5,302 nt of DNA from assembly GCA_020059765.1 (NCBI GenBank), contig JAGVBM010000010.1, forward strand, positions 1 through 5,302, read 5' to 3'. The notes under the pieces were generated by a model. It ran no database searches, was not told the DNA's origin, and worked only from the letters and a program-made list of their open reading frames with translations. Shown here piece after piece: positions 1 through 5,302 of the stretch. Both the position numbers and the translations under genes were made by a program. The first letter of the stretch is position 1. Every line of letters starts with the position of its first letter. This DNA comes from Bacillota bacterium. Its GTDB lineage: Bacteria > Bacillota > Bacilli > Tumebacillales > Effusibacillaceae.

Positions 1-7
1 ATTCTTA

Positions 8-13
8 TGTCAA
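8..13 (-). promoter_or_regulatory. Candidate -35 box (TTGACA) for a leftward gene beyond the edge
   Basis: The minus strand reads TTGACA here, a perfect match to the sigma-A -35 consensus. A -10 box at the normal 17-base spacing would fall outside the window, so the promoter cannot be confirmed. The lack of a recognisable gene between it and the SMR stop at 219 fits an intergenic promoter region, but a six-base match alone is weak evidence. Confidence 0.25.
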
Positions 14-110
14 TCGCCAATTGGGCATGATTTACCATCCGAGCTTATCATTTTCATCGTAACTATCTATGGGAGGCTGGGTTCATGTCTCACAACCTTG
101 CAGCGCTTGA

Positions 111-136
111 CTCACAGCTTCCTCGATGGAAGTGAG
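111..136. repeat. Small hairpin with bulge
   Basis: CTCAC (111-115) pairs with GTGAG (132-136), and inside it TTCC (119-122) pairs with GGAA (128-131), leaving a 3-base bulge and the loop TCGAT. A second CTCAC copy at 89-93, part of a CTCACA direct repeat, could compete for the same GTGAG. No T-run follows on either strand, so it is not a standard terminator. Its function, if any, is unknown. Confidence 0.35.
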
Positions 137-189
137 CGAACACAGTCATGGATAAGATGATAAGAGGGGGTCGTCCTTGAACACTCCCT

Positions 190-211
190 CCAGCTACGGC
201 ATTGCCGCTGG
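190..211 (-). terminator. Hairpin just downstream of the SMR gene, weak terminator candidate
   Basis: On the minus strand CCAG and CGGC pair with GCCG and CTGG around a 3-base AAT loop, with a 3-base bulge on one side. It starts about 7 bases after the SMR stop codon, which is the right place for a terminator. The bases that follow (AGGGAGTGTTC) do not form a U-tract, so intrinsic termination would be inefficient. It could instead just be a 3'-end stabilising structure. Confidence 0.3.
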
Positions 212-218
212 CTCCTGC

Positions 219-539
219 TCATTCTCCGGAAGAAAACTTAAGCCCGACAATCCCCGCCGCAATCAACAGAATAGAGATCACTTTTACCGCATTCAAGCTT
301 TCCTGAAAATACAAGATTCCGATCAGACTGACGACCAACGTCCCTGCCCCGGACCAAATGGCGTAGGCTACACTGAGGTCAATCGACTTCAGGACCAGGG
401 AAAAAAGACTGAAGCTCAATCCGTAGGAAACGAAGATCATCAGTGTCGGCACCCATTTGGTAAGACCTGCCGACAGTTTCATCGAAAGCGTTCCAAATAC
501 TTCAAACACAACGGTGAACAACAACAAGACCCATGCCAT
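219..539 (-). CDS. Small multidrug resistance (SMR) family efflux protein, Qac/EmrE type
   Basis: This 106-residue protein has the standard SMR length and four predicted membrane helices (about residues 2-21, 32-50, 57-77 and 84-102). SMR proteins work as antiparallel dimers in the cytoplasmic membrane and exchange protons for cationic compounds. The essential membrane glutamate is E13 (EmrE E14), in the segment FEVFGTLSMKLSAG. Y39, Y59 and W62 match EmrE Y40, Y60 and W63 within YGLSF and AYAIWSGAGT. The G-T-x-x-M-K pattern after the glutamate and the tyrosine at 39 point to the Qac (aromatic and quaternary cation) subtype rather than the guanidinium-exporter (Gdx/SugE) subtype, which has Trp near that position; this subtype call is by eye. 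The ATG start follows a purine-rich GGGGAGGGG stretch about 9-11 bases upstream. Some SMR proteins need a paired partner gene; none is next to it here, so it may be a homodimer or the partner may lie outside. It is separated from the upstream operon by 103 bases including a probable terminator. The actual substrate is unknown. Confidence 0.93.
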   Translation of the reverse strand: MAWVLLLFTVVFEVFGTLSMKLSAGLTKWVPTLMIFVSYGLSFSLFSLVLKSIDLSVAYAIWSGAGTLVVSLIGILYFQESLNAVKVISILLIAAGIVGLKFSSGE

Positions 540-591
540 CCTTTTCTTCCCCTCCCCATCTCATTGCCGCTTGCCGGGCCATACACACAAT

Positions 592-618
592 CCCGCCCCA
601 CGAATCAAGTGAGGCGGG
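592..618 (-). terminator. Probable intrinsic terminator of the transporter-hydrolase operon
   Basis: CCCGCCCCAC (592-601) and GTGAGGCGGG (609-618) form a 10-bp stem with a 7-base loop. Read on the minus strand the one imperfect position becomes a U-G pair, whereas on the plus strand it is a C-A mismatch, so the structure favours the leftward transcript. It begins 24 bases after the HAD stop codon. The following minus-strand bases (ATTGTGTGTAT) are U-enriched but not a clean U-run, and an AAAA run precedes the stem. Partial read-through into the SMR gene is possible. Confidence 0.55.
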
Positions 619-642
619 CCGCATTTTGAATCTGAGTGGAAA

Positions 643-1401
643 TTATCCTTGCCACACAAACCGTCCGTCTTCTCGCACCAATCCTTCAATCGACGGCAGG
701 ATCAGGTCGGCCAGCGGTTCCAGATCCTGTTGGCTCCCCGCTCCGGACAAAACGCCAATCGCCAGTCCGGCTGACGAATTCTTGGCCAAATGAAGGTCAA
801 CCACCGTGTCCCCAACGACTACCACCTCTTCCGACCGTAAACCGAAATGGCTGCAAAATGCTTGAAAAACGCTGGGATGCGGCTTCTTTTCATAAGAATC
901 GGACGTGCCGACAAATTCAAAGTAATGGTCGATCTGCAACGTCTGGAGATACAGATTCGTCGTTTCGCGGTCATCGGCGGTGGCAATGCCTACCCGAATT
1001 CCTTGTTCCCGCAAATGATCAAGCAGTTTCGTCAAATTGGCGGCAGGGCGAATCTGATCGATATTCAGTCGAGTGATCTGCAGCAATGTTTCGGACACCC
1101 ATTGCTGCAGCAAACCCGTTTCCGACAGCGTTTCCGGCAGAGGCAGCCCCTTTTGTCGAATGACCGCTTCAAACGCTTCCGCAATATCCAGCTTGGTGCC
1201 GCCCGCCAAGATTCCCTTGGGGTCAACCTGATTGTTCTGAAACCCGATGGCCTGCAACAAATCGTCTGTCAGGGAAGCGTCCTCGGCCTTCAGCAGCAGA
1301 TTGAGTTCCTTTACCAAATCCAATGCGACCTTGACCCAAATGGTATGAAATTCGATTAAGGTCCCGTCTTTGTCAAACAGCAATCCTTTGATATTTTGCA
1401 A
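643..1401 (-). CDS. HAD-superfamily hydrolase, phosphoglycolate-phosphatase-like
   Basis: This 252-residue protein is a cytoplasmic haloacid dehalogenase-fold phosphatase. All four catalytic motifs are visible: motif I FDKDGTL with nucleophile D10 and acid/base D12; motif II threonine T141 in IATADD; motif III lysine K173 in EKKPHP; motif IV GDTVVDLHLA with D198 and D202 for Mg2+. The roughly 100 residues between motifs I and II form a helical C1-type cap, as in the Gph/PGP-like subgroup, and the length is normal for that group. The usual reaction is removal of phosphate from a small phosphomonoester; the substrate cannot be predicted. The start is TTG, only 4 bases after the TAA of the PHP gene. 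No good Shine-Dalgarno site precedes it, and no later start would keep motif I, so translation is probably coupled to the upstream gene. As the last gene of the operon, it may dephosphorylate a product released by the PHP enzyme, which is inference from position. Confidence 0.9.
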   Translation of the reverse strand: MQNIKGLLFDKDGTLIEFHTIWVKVALDLVKELNLLLKAEDASLTDDLLQAIGFQNNQVDPKGILAGGTKLDIAEAFEAVIRQKGLPLPETLSETGLLQQWVSETLLQITRLNIDQIRPAANLTKLLDHLREQGIRVGIATADDRETTNLYLQTLQIDHYFEFVGTSDSYEKKPHPSVFQAFCSHFGLRSEEVVVVGDTVVDLHLAKNSSAGLAIGVLSGAGSQQDLEPLADLILPSIEGLVREDGRFVWQG

Positions 1402-1405
1402 CGTC

Positions 1406-2911
1406 TTAACACCCAGCCTTTTCTAGTAGTTGCCCCCAAGTCGAGACGGACGGTTCCTGCTTCCCATAATATATCGGGTTGGTAAAGGCCAGAAGATCCC
1501 CGCCAGCTTTGCGAATTTCCAGGCGAAGCCAGACATAATCTCTTCCATTCCAGTCGAAAGAAGCGCCATACTGACCGTTCCCGTGCAACTCCTGTACAAG
1601 AACTTCCTTTCCCAATTCGATCCAACGAAGCTGTCCGGGTTCCGAGACATTTGTGATCGTAACTTTCCAACTCACGCGATGATCCTGACCCCCATTCCAT
1701 GCTTCCGTCAAATCGGACCCCACCGAAAATAACTGTTCTCCCGCTTGAACGGTCAGGTCAAGCAACGGACCTCGCGAGACGTATACGCGCCCCTGGCTCA
1801 CACTTTTCAGAATCTTGGCCGCCGATAATCCGTCAGAGTAGACAAAGGTGCCGGGATCTCCGATCACCGACGGTTCTCCGTTGGGAGTGTAGCTTTCGTC
1901 CGGCCGCAGATGAGCATCCGAACCGCCGATTCCCCAAATCCGATACCCTTCATTCCACAACGTGTCCCACACCTTCAGCGCTTCTTCGGTGGCTTGCGGA
2001 TTTTTCGGAAAGGTGGGGTCGTTCCAGATTTCCAGTACATCGATTTCACCTAACAGAGTGTCTCTGAACTGCCACTGCCAAGGAACCAATTGCGGATGAT
2101 TGACCGAGCGTAGCGCACCCGCCTGATTGGTTTCCGCCAAAACCCGGTTCATTCCTGCTTCCGTTTCCATCCCGCCATCCGGGCTGCTGATCCGATAATC
2201 GATCCATTTGCGCGGACCAAGGGCATTGAAATGCCCTTTGCTGGAAGTGATTTCCACTCCAGGAATGACCAAACTGCCGCCTCCCGCCCAACCGGTGGAA
2301 ATTACGTTGTGATCCGTGGCGACAAAAAAATCCAATCCCATTTTTTCCGCTTGTTTCATTCCTTCTTCCGGTGTCAATTTGCCATCGGACAGGATCGTGT
2401 GCGTATGAAAATCTCCCTTGTACCATCGCTTCTCGCTGTTGACAAGTCTGTCCCAGTCAAATTGGTTGAACACAAACCCTGCCGACTGCTGCTCCCGATG
2501 TGCCCACAAGTCGGTTCCCAACATGTGAACGGTGAGAAAGTCGGGCAGATTGCCGCTGCCCGTTTCCCATTCCAGGGTAAAGGCGATTCCTTTTTGCGTC
2601 CCTTCCGTAAACACAGTATCGGTGCCGACAATTTCGATCATCCACTCGCCTTGGGGGAAGTGTCCCGGCAGCGTCAAACTGCTTGCCAGCCCCGGTTCTT
2701 TGTGCAGGACAATCGTATTGGGAGCTTGACCATAGAAAAACTGGGCTCGCAGCACCTTTTCCGGGTCCCACACCGACATCATAAACCAGCATTTGCGTTC
2801 CGGCTGCACATGAAAAATCAGCCACTCGATATCTTCTGTCAATTGAAATGCATGAATGGAGATAGGCAGCGCATCCTGACTGCCTATCTGATGTTGAATC
2901 ACGTGTTTCAT
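1406..2911 (-). CDS. PHP-domain metallohydrolase, CehA/McbA family
   Basis: This 501-residue cytoplasmic protein (no signal peptide seen) carries a PHP (polymerase and histidinol phosphatase) fold of the CehA/McbA type. Metal-binding motifs, numbered from the ATG at 2911, are: GDFHTHTILSDGK (H169, H171, D176), ATDHN (D200, H201), GVEIT (E220), H227, VNHP (H272) and GSDAH (D332, H334). The set looks intact, so the enzyme should be active. About 160 residues before the PHP core are probably beta-rich, and the C-terminal part (about 385-485, ending AFTNPIYYG) looks like the beta-sandwich tail typical of CehA-like proteins. Relatives hydrolyse phosphoesters or other esters; CehA itself cleaves the carbamate carbaryl, so the reaction here is open. 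A TTG two codons upstream (2917) extends the frame, but it directly abuts the GGAGG site, so the ATG with a 6-base spacer is preferred. It lies 34 bases after the binding-protein gene, suggesting that it acts on the imported compound. Confidence 0.9.
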   Translation of the reverse strand: MKHVIQHQIGSQDALPISIHAFQLTEDIEWLIFHVQPERKCWFMMSVWDPEKVLRAQFFYGQAPNTIVLHKEPGLASSLTLPGHFPQGEWMIEIVGTDTVFTEGTQKGIAFTLEWETGSGNLPDFLTVHMLGTDLWAHREQQSAGFVFNQFDWDRLVNSEKRWYKGDFHTHTILSDGKLTPEEGMKQAEKMGLDFFVATDHNVISTGWAGGGSLVIPGVEITSSKGHFNALGPRKWIDYRISSPDGGMETEAGMNRVLAETNQAGALRSVNHPQLVPWQWQFRDTLLGEIDVLEIWNDPTFPKNPQATEEALKVWDTLWNEGYRIWGIGGSDAHLRPDESYTPNGEPSVIGDPGTFVYSDGLSAAKILKSVSQGRVYVSRGPLLDLTVQAGEQLFSVGSDLTEAWNGGQDHRVSWKVTITNVSEPGQLRWIELGKEVLVQELHGNGQYGASFDWNGRDYVWLRLEIRKAGGDLLAFTNPIYYGKQEPSVSTWGQLLEKAGC

Positions 2912-2917
2912 TTCCAA

Positions 2918-2922
2918 CCTCC
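2918..2922 (-). promoter_or_regulatory. Ribosome-binding site deciding the PHP gene start
   Basis: The minus strand reads GGAGG here, followed by 6 bases (TTGGAA) and then ATG at 2911-2909. The alternative TTG start at 2917 would have no spacer at all. This spacing supports the ATG. Confidence 0.75.
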
Positions 2923-2945
2923 ACGGAATTGCCCGATCAAAATGA

Positions 2946-4280
2946 TTACTTCACCTTGTCCAGCGCTTTTTGCGCCTCTTCTTTCGCTTGCCGCAATGCA
3001 TCTGCTGCCGGAACCCCTTCAATCTCCACCCGGTCGGCCGCTTTTTTCAACGCATCGGAAATCTTGCCGCCGGTCGGATCGACAAAGGATGAAGTGGCAG
3101 TTTCAGCCTGTTTCAACGGAACGAGAACCTGCGGATTTTTTTCTGCAAAGTTTTTAAATTCCTGAACGTCCCGCGCCGATTTGCGAACGGCGATATAGCC
3201 AGTTTTCATCGACCATTCGGCCGTCTTTTGGGAACTGGTAAAATACTTCATCCACTTAAAGGCCGCTTCCTGCTTGTCCGGGGATACACTTGCCGGAACT
3301 CCCGCCATTAATGCCTCTGCATGGGGCTTGGCAGCACTTCCCTTCCAACCGGGTTGCGGATGAGCCGCAATCTTGGAGAAATCCAGATCCCCTTGATCCC
3401 CGCTGGAACCGGTATATCCGGCGGAACGCCCCTGCATCACGTCGTCAATCGTTTTATACCAGTATTCCCAGCCTTGTCCGCCGTGATGGATCCGCATCGT
3501 CTTGTCCACATGGATCGCTTTCCGGAAGAACTCCCATGTTTCAACCCATTCCGGCGAATCGATCAATACGGTCTTTCCGTCTTCGCTCAGATATTTGCCG
3601 CCCCTGCTCAACGCTGCGTCAATCAGATTCCCTTTGCCCCACATCGGTTCCCATGCGTAGACCTGAACCTCGCTGCCGTTCTTTTGCGTCAATTTAGCGG
3701 CCGCTTCGGAAAGAGATTCCCAGGTGTTCAACGCGTCAGGTGATACGCCCGCTTTTTCAAAGATATCTTTGCGATAATACATGACTTGCGTAGTTCCATA
3801 CAACGGAAGGGCATATTGTTTGCCGTTGATCGTTCCTTGCTGGTAGAACGCTTTGATGTAGTCCTCCGGTTTGAACTCCTTATCCTTGGCAATATAAGTG
3901 TCCAAAGGAGCGAGAACGTTTTTCGACGCCAAAGAATTCAACGAATCATTGTTCAACAGCACGGCAGCGGGGGCTTGTCCGGATGCAATCGAAGCCTGCA
4001 GCTTCTGAAAGGTTTCCGTGTAGTTCCCCTGCGCAACGCCGATGACTTTCACTTCTTTCTGACTGTTGTTGAAATCCTCAATATATTGTTTGACAGTATC
4101 GCCGAGTTTGCCGCCCAACCCGTACCAAAATTCGATTTCAACCGGCTTTGCCGCTGCCGTTTCCGGTTTTTTGTCCGTTTGATTCCCTTGGGCGGATTGG
4201 GAATTGCACCCAGCCAACAGCGATCCCGCCATGACGAGACTGAGGACCAGTCCCGCCGATTTTTTCACCAGTTTGTTCAT
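2946..4280 (-). CDS. ABC transporter substrate-binding lipoprotein, UgpB-like (family 1 extracellular solute-binding protein)
   Basis: This 444-residue protein is the extracellular capture component of an ABC importer. Residues 1-24 form a lipoprotein signal peptide: K-rich start, hydrophobic core, then the lipobox LAGC with lipidated C25, so it should be anchored on the outer face of the membrane. A Ser/Gln/Lys-rich linker (about 26-46) precedes the domain, which opens with IEFWYGLGG. The FWYGLGGKLGDTVKQYIEDFN segment and the following GNYTETFQKLQASIASGQAPA resemble UgpB, the glycerol-3-phosphate/glycerophosphodiester binding protein, more than the maltose group. Further typical features are the YALPLYGTTQVMYYRKDIFEKAG segment, an aromatic and glycine-rich stretch at 266-275 (HGGQGWEYWY), and KTGYIAVRKSA near 359-369. 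Start is ATG with a perfect AGGAGG seven bases upstream. It follows the permease by 25 bases. Binding proteins of this family are poor guides to exact ligand, so a sugar or another polyol derivative remains possible. Confidence 0.92.
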   Translation of the reverse strand: MNKLVKKSAGLVLSLVMAGSLLAGCNSQSAQGNQTDKKPETAAAKPVEIEFWYGLGGKLGDTVKQYIEDFNNSQKEVKVIGVAQGNYTETFQKLQASIASGQAPAAVLLNNDSLNSLASKNVLAPLDTYIAKDKEFKPEDYIKAFYQQGTINGKQYALPLYGTTQVMYYRKDIFEKAGVSPDALNTWESLSEAAAKLTQKNGSEVQVYAWEPMWGKGNLIDAALSRGGKYLSEDGKTVLIDSPEWVETWEFFRKAIHVDKTMRIHHGGQGWEYWYKTIDDVMQGRSAGYTGSSGDQGDLDFSKIAAHPQPGWKGSAAKPHAEALMAGVPASVSPDKQEAAFKWMKYFTSSQKTAEWSMKTGYIAVRKSARDVQEFKNFAEKNPQVLVPLKQAETATSSFVDPTGGKISDALKKAADRVEIEGVPAADALRQAKEEAQKALDKVK

Positions 4281-4287
4281 TGTTCTT

Positions 4288-4293
4288 CCTCCT
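4288..4293 (-). promoter_or_regulatory. Strong ribosome-binding site of the binding-protein gene
   Basis: The minus strand reads a perfect AGGAGG with a 7-base spacer before the ATG at 4280. It is the strongest site in the operon, as expected for a binding protein made in excess over its permeases. Confidence 0.8.
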
Positions 4294-4302
4294 CAACGTT
4301 GA
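4293..4302. repeat. Perfect 10-bp palindrome TCAACGTTGA between permease and binding-protein genes
   Basis: The sequence is identical on both strands and sits in the 25-base gap, touching the AGGAGG of the binding-protein gene. A loopless palindrome does not make a stable hairpin, and it does not match a standard cre or Pho box as I know them. It may be chance or a short operator. Confidence 0.25.
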
Positions 4303-4305
4303 AAA

Positions 4306-5154
4306 TTACCCTTTCACTCCCCGATCATTGATCCCTTTAATAAACCATTTTTGAGCTGCGAAGAATAGAAAAAGCAAGGGGAGAACCGTAAACGTGCTTG
4401 CCGCCATAACCAGCGGCCATTTGATTCCATACGCTCCGTCTTGAATGAAAAATTGCCTTAATCCTACGGAAATCAGATAGTAGTCCTGGCTTTTTGTGAT
4501 CAGCGACGGCCACAGATAGTTGTTGTACATTTGCACGAAGCTGATCAGACCAAATGTGAGAAACGATGATTTCGTCAAGGGGAACAGGATTCTCCACAAA
4601 ATCATCCAATGGCCCGCTCCGTCAATCTTGGCCGCATCAATCACCTCCTTCGGAATTTGCAAAAATGCCTGTCGGATCAAAAAGATTCCAAAAACGCTCA
4701 CCGCGTTGGAAATAATGATGCCTGGATAGCTGTCCAACAGGTGCAAGCGGGACAAAATGATATAACTCGGCACATAGGTGACCGCAACAGGCAGCATATA
4801 AGACACCAGAATCGTCGAGAACAGAAGTTGTTTCCCCTTAAATTTCAGGTGGATCAGCGCATACGCAAACATCGCAGAATTGATGATTTGAATGATAACG
4901 ATGACCAGCGCGGTAAACGCACTGTTAAACATGTACAATCCGAAAGGCGCTGCATTCCAAGCCTCCGCGAAATTGTGCCATTGCGGCACCTCCGGCCACC
5001 AAGTCGGCGGAAAGCGCCACATTTCATCCTTGGTTTTGATGGCGCTGACTAGCATCCAAAAGAACGGAAAGGACATCAAAAAACTAAAGAACAGCAGCAG
5101 AAGATGACGAACCCCTTTGCTCAGAACAGAGCGCCGGTAACGGTACACCTGCAC
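4306..5154 (-). CDS. ABC transporter permease, UgpE/MalG-type (carbohydrate uptake family 1)
   Basis: This 282-residue inner-membrane protein is the second permease of a CUT1-type importer and forms the pore with the UgpA-like partner upstream. Six membrane helices are visible at about 15-38, 76-98, 110-132, 144-163, 194-216 and 245-267. The cytoplasmic EAA loop that docks onto the ATPase is clear at about 168-195: IPKEVIDAAKIDGAG, then the ILFPL end that matches the EAA-x3-G-x9-I-x-L-P consensus. The C-terminus FIKGINDRGVKG is typical of MalG/UgpE proteins. The start is GTG. Two GTG codons lie 6 bases apart (5152-5154 and 5146-5148) behind two GGGGGAG-like stretches, so the true start may be two residues later. 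The gene begins 24 bases after the preceding permease and ends 25 bases before the binding-protein start, so the three are cotranscribed. Confidence 0.94.
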   Translation of the reverse strand: MQVYRYRRSVLSKGVRHLLLLFFSFLMSFPFFWMLVSAIKTKDEMWRFPPTWWPEVPQWHNFAEAWNAAPFGLYMFNSAFTALVIVIIQIINSAMFAYALIHLKFKGKQLLFSTILVSYMLPVAVTYVPSYIILSRLHLLDSYPGIIISNAVSVFGIFLIRQAFLQIPKEVIDAAKIDGAGHWMILWRILFPLTKSSFLTFGLISFVQMYNNYLWPSLITKSQDYYLISVGLRQFFIQDGAYGIKWPLVMAASTFTVLPLLFLFFAAQKWFIKGINDRGVKG

Positions 5155-5178
5155 TCCCCCTCTCTCCCCCGATTCTTC

Positions 5179-5302
5179 TCACTCATAATGAACCCAGCGT
5201 TTGGACAACCAGAACTGCAGAAGGGACAACAGTGCCGTGATTGCAACCAGTGTGGTCGCCACAGCCGTTGCATTCCCCATGTTGAATTGTTCAAACGCCG
5301 CC
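5179..5302 (-). CDS. ABC transporter permease, UgpA/MalF-type, C-terminal 40 residues only
   Basis: The gene is cut by the right edge of the window. The visible 40 residues begin AAFEQFNMGNATAVATTL and end KRWVHYE before a TGA at 5179-5181. They contain the last membrane helix (roughly VATTLVAITALLSLLQFWL) and the short basic/aromatic tail seen at the end of UgpA and related CUT1 first permeases; the F-x-x-x-x-G-x-A-x-A pattern before the last helix is also common there. It is the partner of the following permease and lies 24 bases upstream of it. The rest of the gene, and possibly an ATPase gene and the operon promoter, must lie to the right. Confidence 0.85.
   Translation of the reverse strand, partial: AAFEQFNMGNATAVATTLVAITALLSLLQFWLSKRWVHYE

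Larger units (their letters stand above)
1..218. other. Left-edge region without a recognisable gene
   Basis: No reading frame here resembles a family I know. On the plus strand one frame is open from the left edge to a TGA at 158-160 (about 52 codons). Another is open from 31 to a TGA at 133-135 and contains an ATG at 85 preceded by GGGAGG. Neither product looks like a known domain. The stretch contains a CTCACA direct repeat (89-94 and 111-116), a hairpin at 111-136, a hairpin at 190-211 just after the SMR gene, and an 8-bp inverted pair CTTATCAT (44-51) / ATGATAAG (157-164). A perfect TTGACA lies on the minus strand at 8-13. The simplest reading is an intergenic spacer between the SMR gene and whatever lies to the left, possibly with decayed coding sequence. 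Confidence 0.5.

Noticed and set aside
107..135. TTGACT on the plus strand as a -35 box
   Set aside because: The bases 17 positions downstream (AAGTGA) bear no resemblance to a -10 box, and no convincing plus-strand gene follows.
44..164. CTTATCAT / ATGATAAG inverted pair as mobile-element ends
   Set aside because: The arms are only 8 bp and 105 bases apart. There is no transposase between them and no flanking target duplication is evident.
167..177. GGACGACC on the minus strand, resembling one hairpin of a guanidine-II (mini-ykkC) riboswitch
   Set aside because: That class needs two such hairpins in tandem ahead of the regulated gene. Only one two-base-pair version is visible, and it lies downstream, not upstream, of the SMR gene.
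580..608. TTGATT with 17-base spacing to TGTATG on the minus strand as a promoter for the SMR gene
   Set aside because: The -10 match is poor, and the -35 falls inside the loop of the terminator hairpin. The position about 40 bases before the ATG is reasonable, but the match is too weak to annotate.
177..629. Plus-strand ORF of 150 codons across the SMR gene
   Set aside because: It starts with TTG, is antisense to a well-supported SMR gene, and its product is Gln/Arg/Asn-rich and low in hydrophobic order, as expected for a shadow frame.
847..1359. Plus-strand ORF of 170 codons opposite the HAD gene
   Set aside because: It is antisense to a HAD protein with all four motifs intact, and its product is a Gln/Arg/Phe-rich complement-frame translation without recognisable domains.
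2231..3157. Long plus-strand ORF of 308 codons
   Set aside because: It lies antisense to the PHP and binding-protein genes, both of which have clear family motifs and ribosome-binding sites. Its product is Arg/Pro/His-rich in places and resembles no family.

Overview
The window looks like Bacillota DNA. G+C is moderate, Shine-Dalgarno sites are purine-rich (AGGAGG, GGAGG, GGGGGAG), TTG and GTG start codons are used, and the substrate-binding protein has a Gram-positive-type lipoprotein signal. I infer a Bacillales or Alicyclobacillaceae-like organism but cannot name the genus. Every gene I accept is on the minus strand, so transcription runs from high to low coordinates.

The right-hand part (5302 to 643) is one compact gene cluster, almost certainly an operon. 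In transcription order it holds: the C-terminus of a first ABC permease (UgpA-like, cut by the window edge); a second, complete permease (UgpE-like, 4306-5154); a substrate-binding lipoprotein (UgpB-like, 2946-4280); a PHP-fold metallohydrolase of the CehA/McbA type (1406-2911); and a HAD-superfamily phosphatase (643-1401). Gaps are 24, 25, 34 and 4 bases, with no terminator inside. No ATPase gene is present; it may lie beyond the right edge or be shared from elsewhere. The operon promoter is also outside the window. A 10-bp stem hairpin 24 bases after the HAD stop probably ends the transcript.

The likely logic is an importer for a phosphorylated or sugar-like small molecule, coupled to two cytoplasmic hydrolases. 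The transporter resembles the glycerol-3-phosphate/glycerophosphodiester (Ugp) type. In E. coli that system is paired with the phosphodiesterase UgpQ. Here the matching position is held by a PHP metalloenzyme and a HAD phosphatase, suggesting a two-step diester-then-monoester pathway. This is inference; the substrate cannot be read from the sequence.

To the left, 219-539 encodes a small multidrug resistance (SMR) protein of the Qac/EmrE type, separated from the operon by the probable terminator. The last 218 bases contain no gene I can recognise. They hold a few small hairpins, a CTCACA direct repeat, a perfect TTGACA on the minus strand near the edge, and a 16-codon ORF with a good ribosome-binding site. 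I see no RNA genes, insertion sequences, CRISPR arrays or integrase-type elements. The window is mostly ordinary; the operon pairing is its most interesting part.
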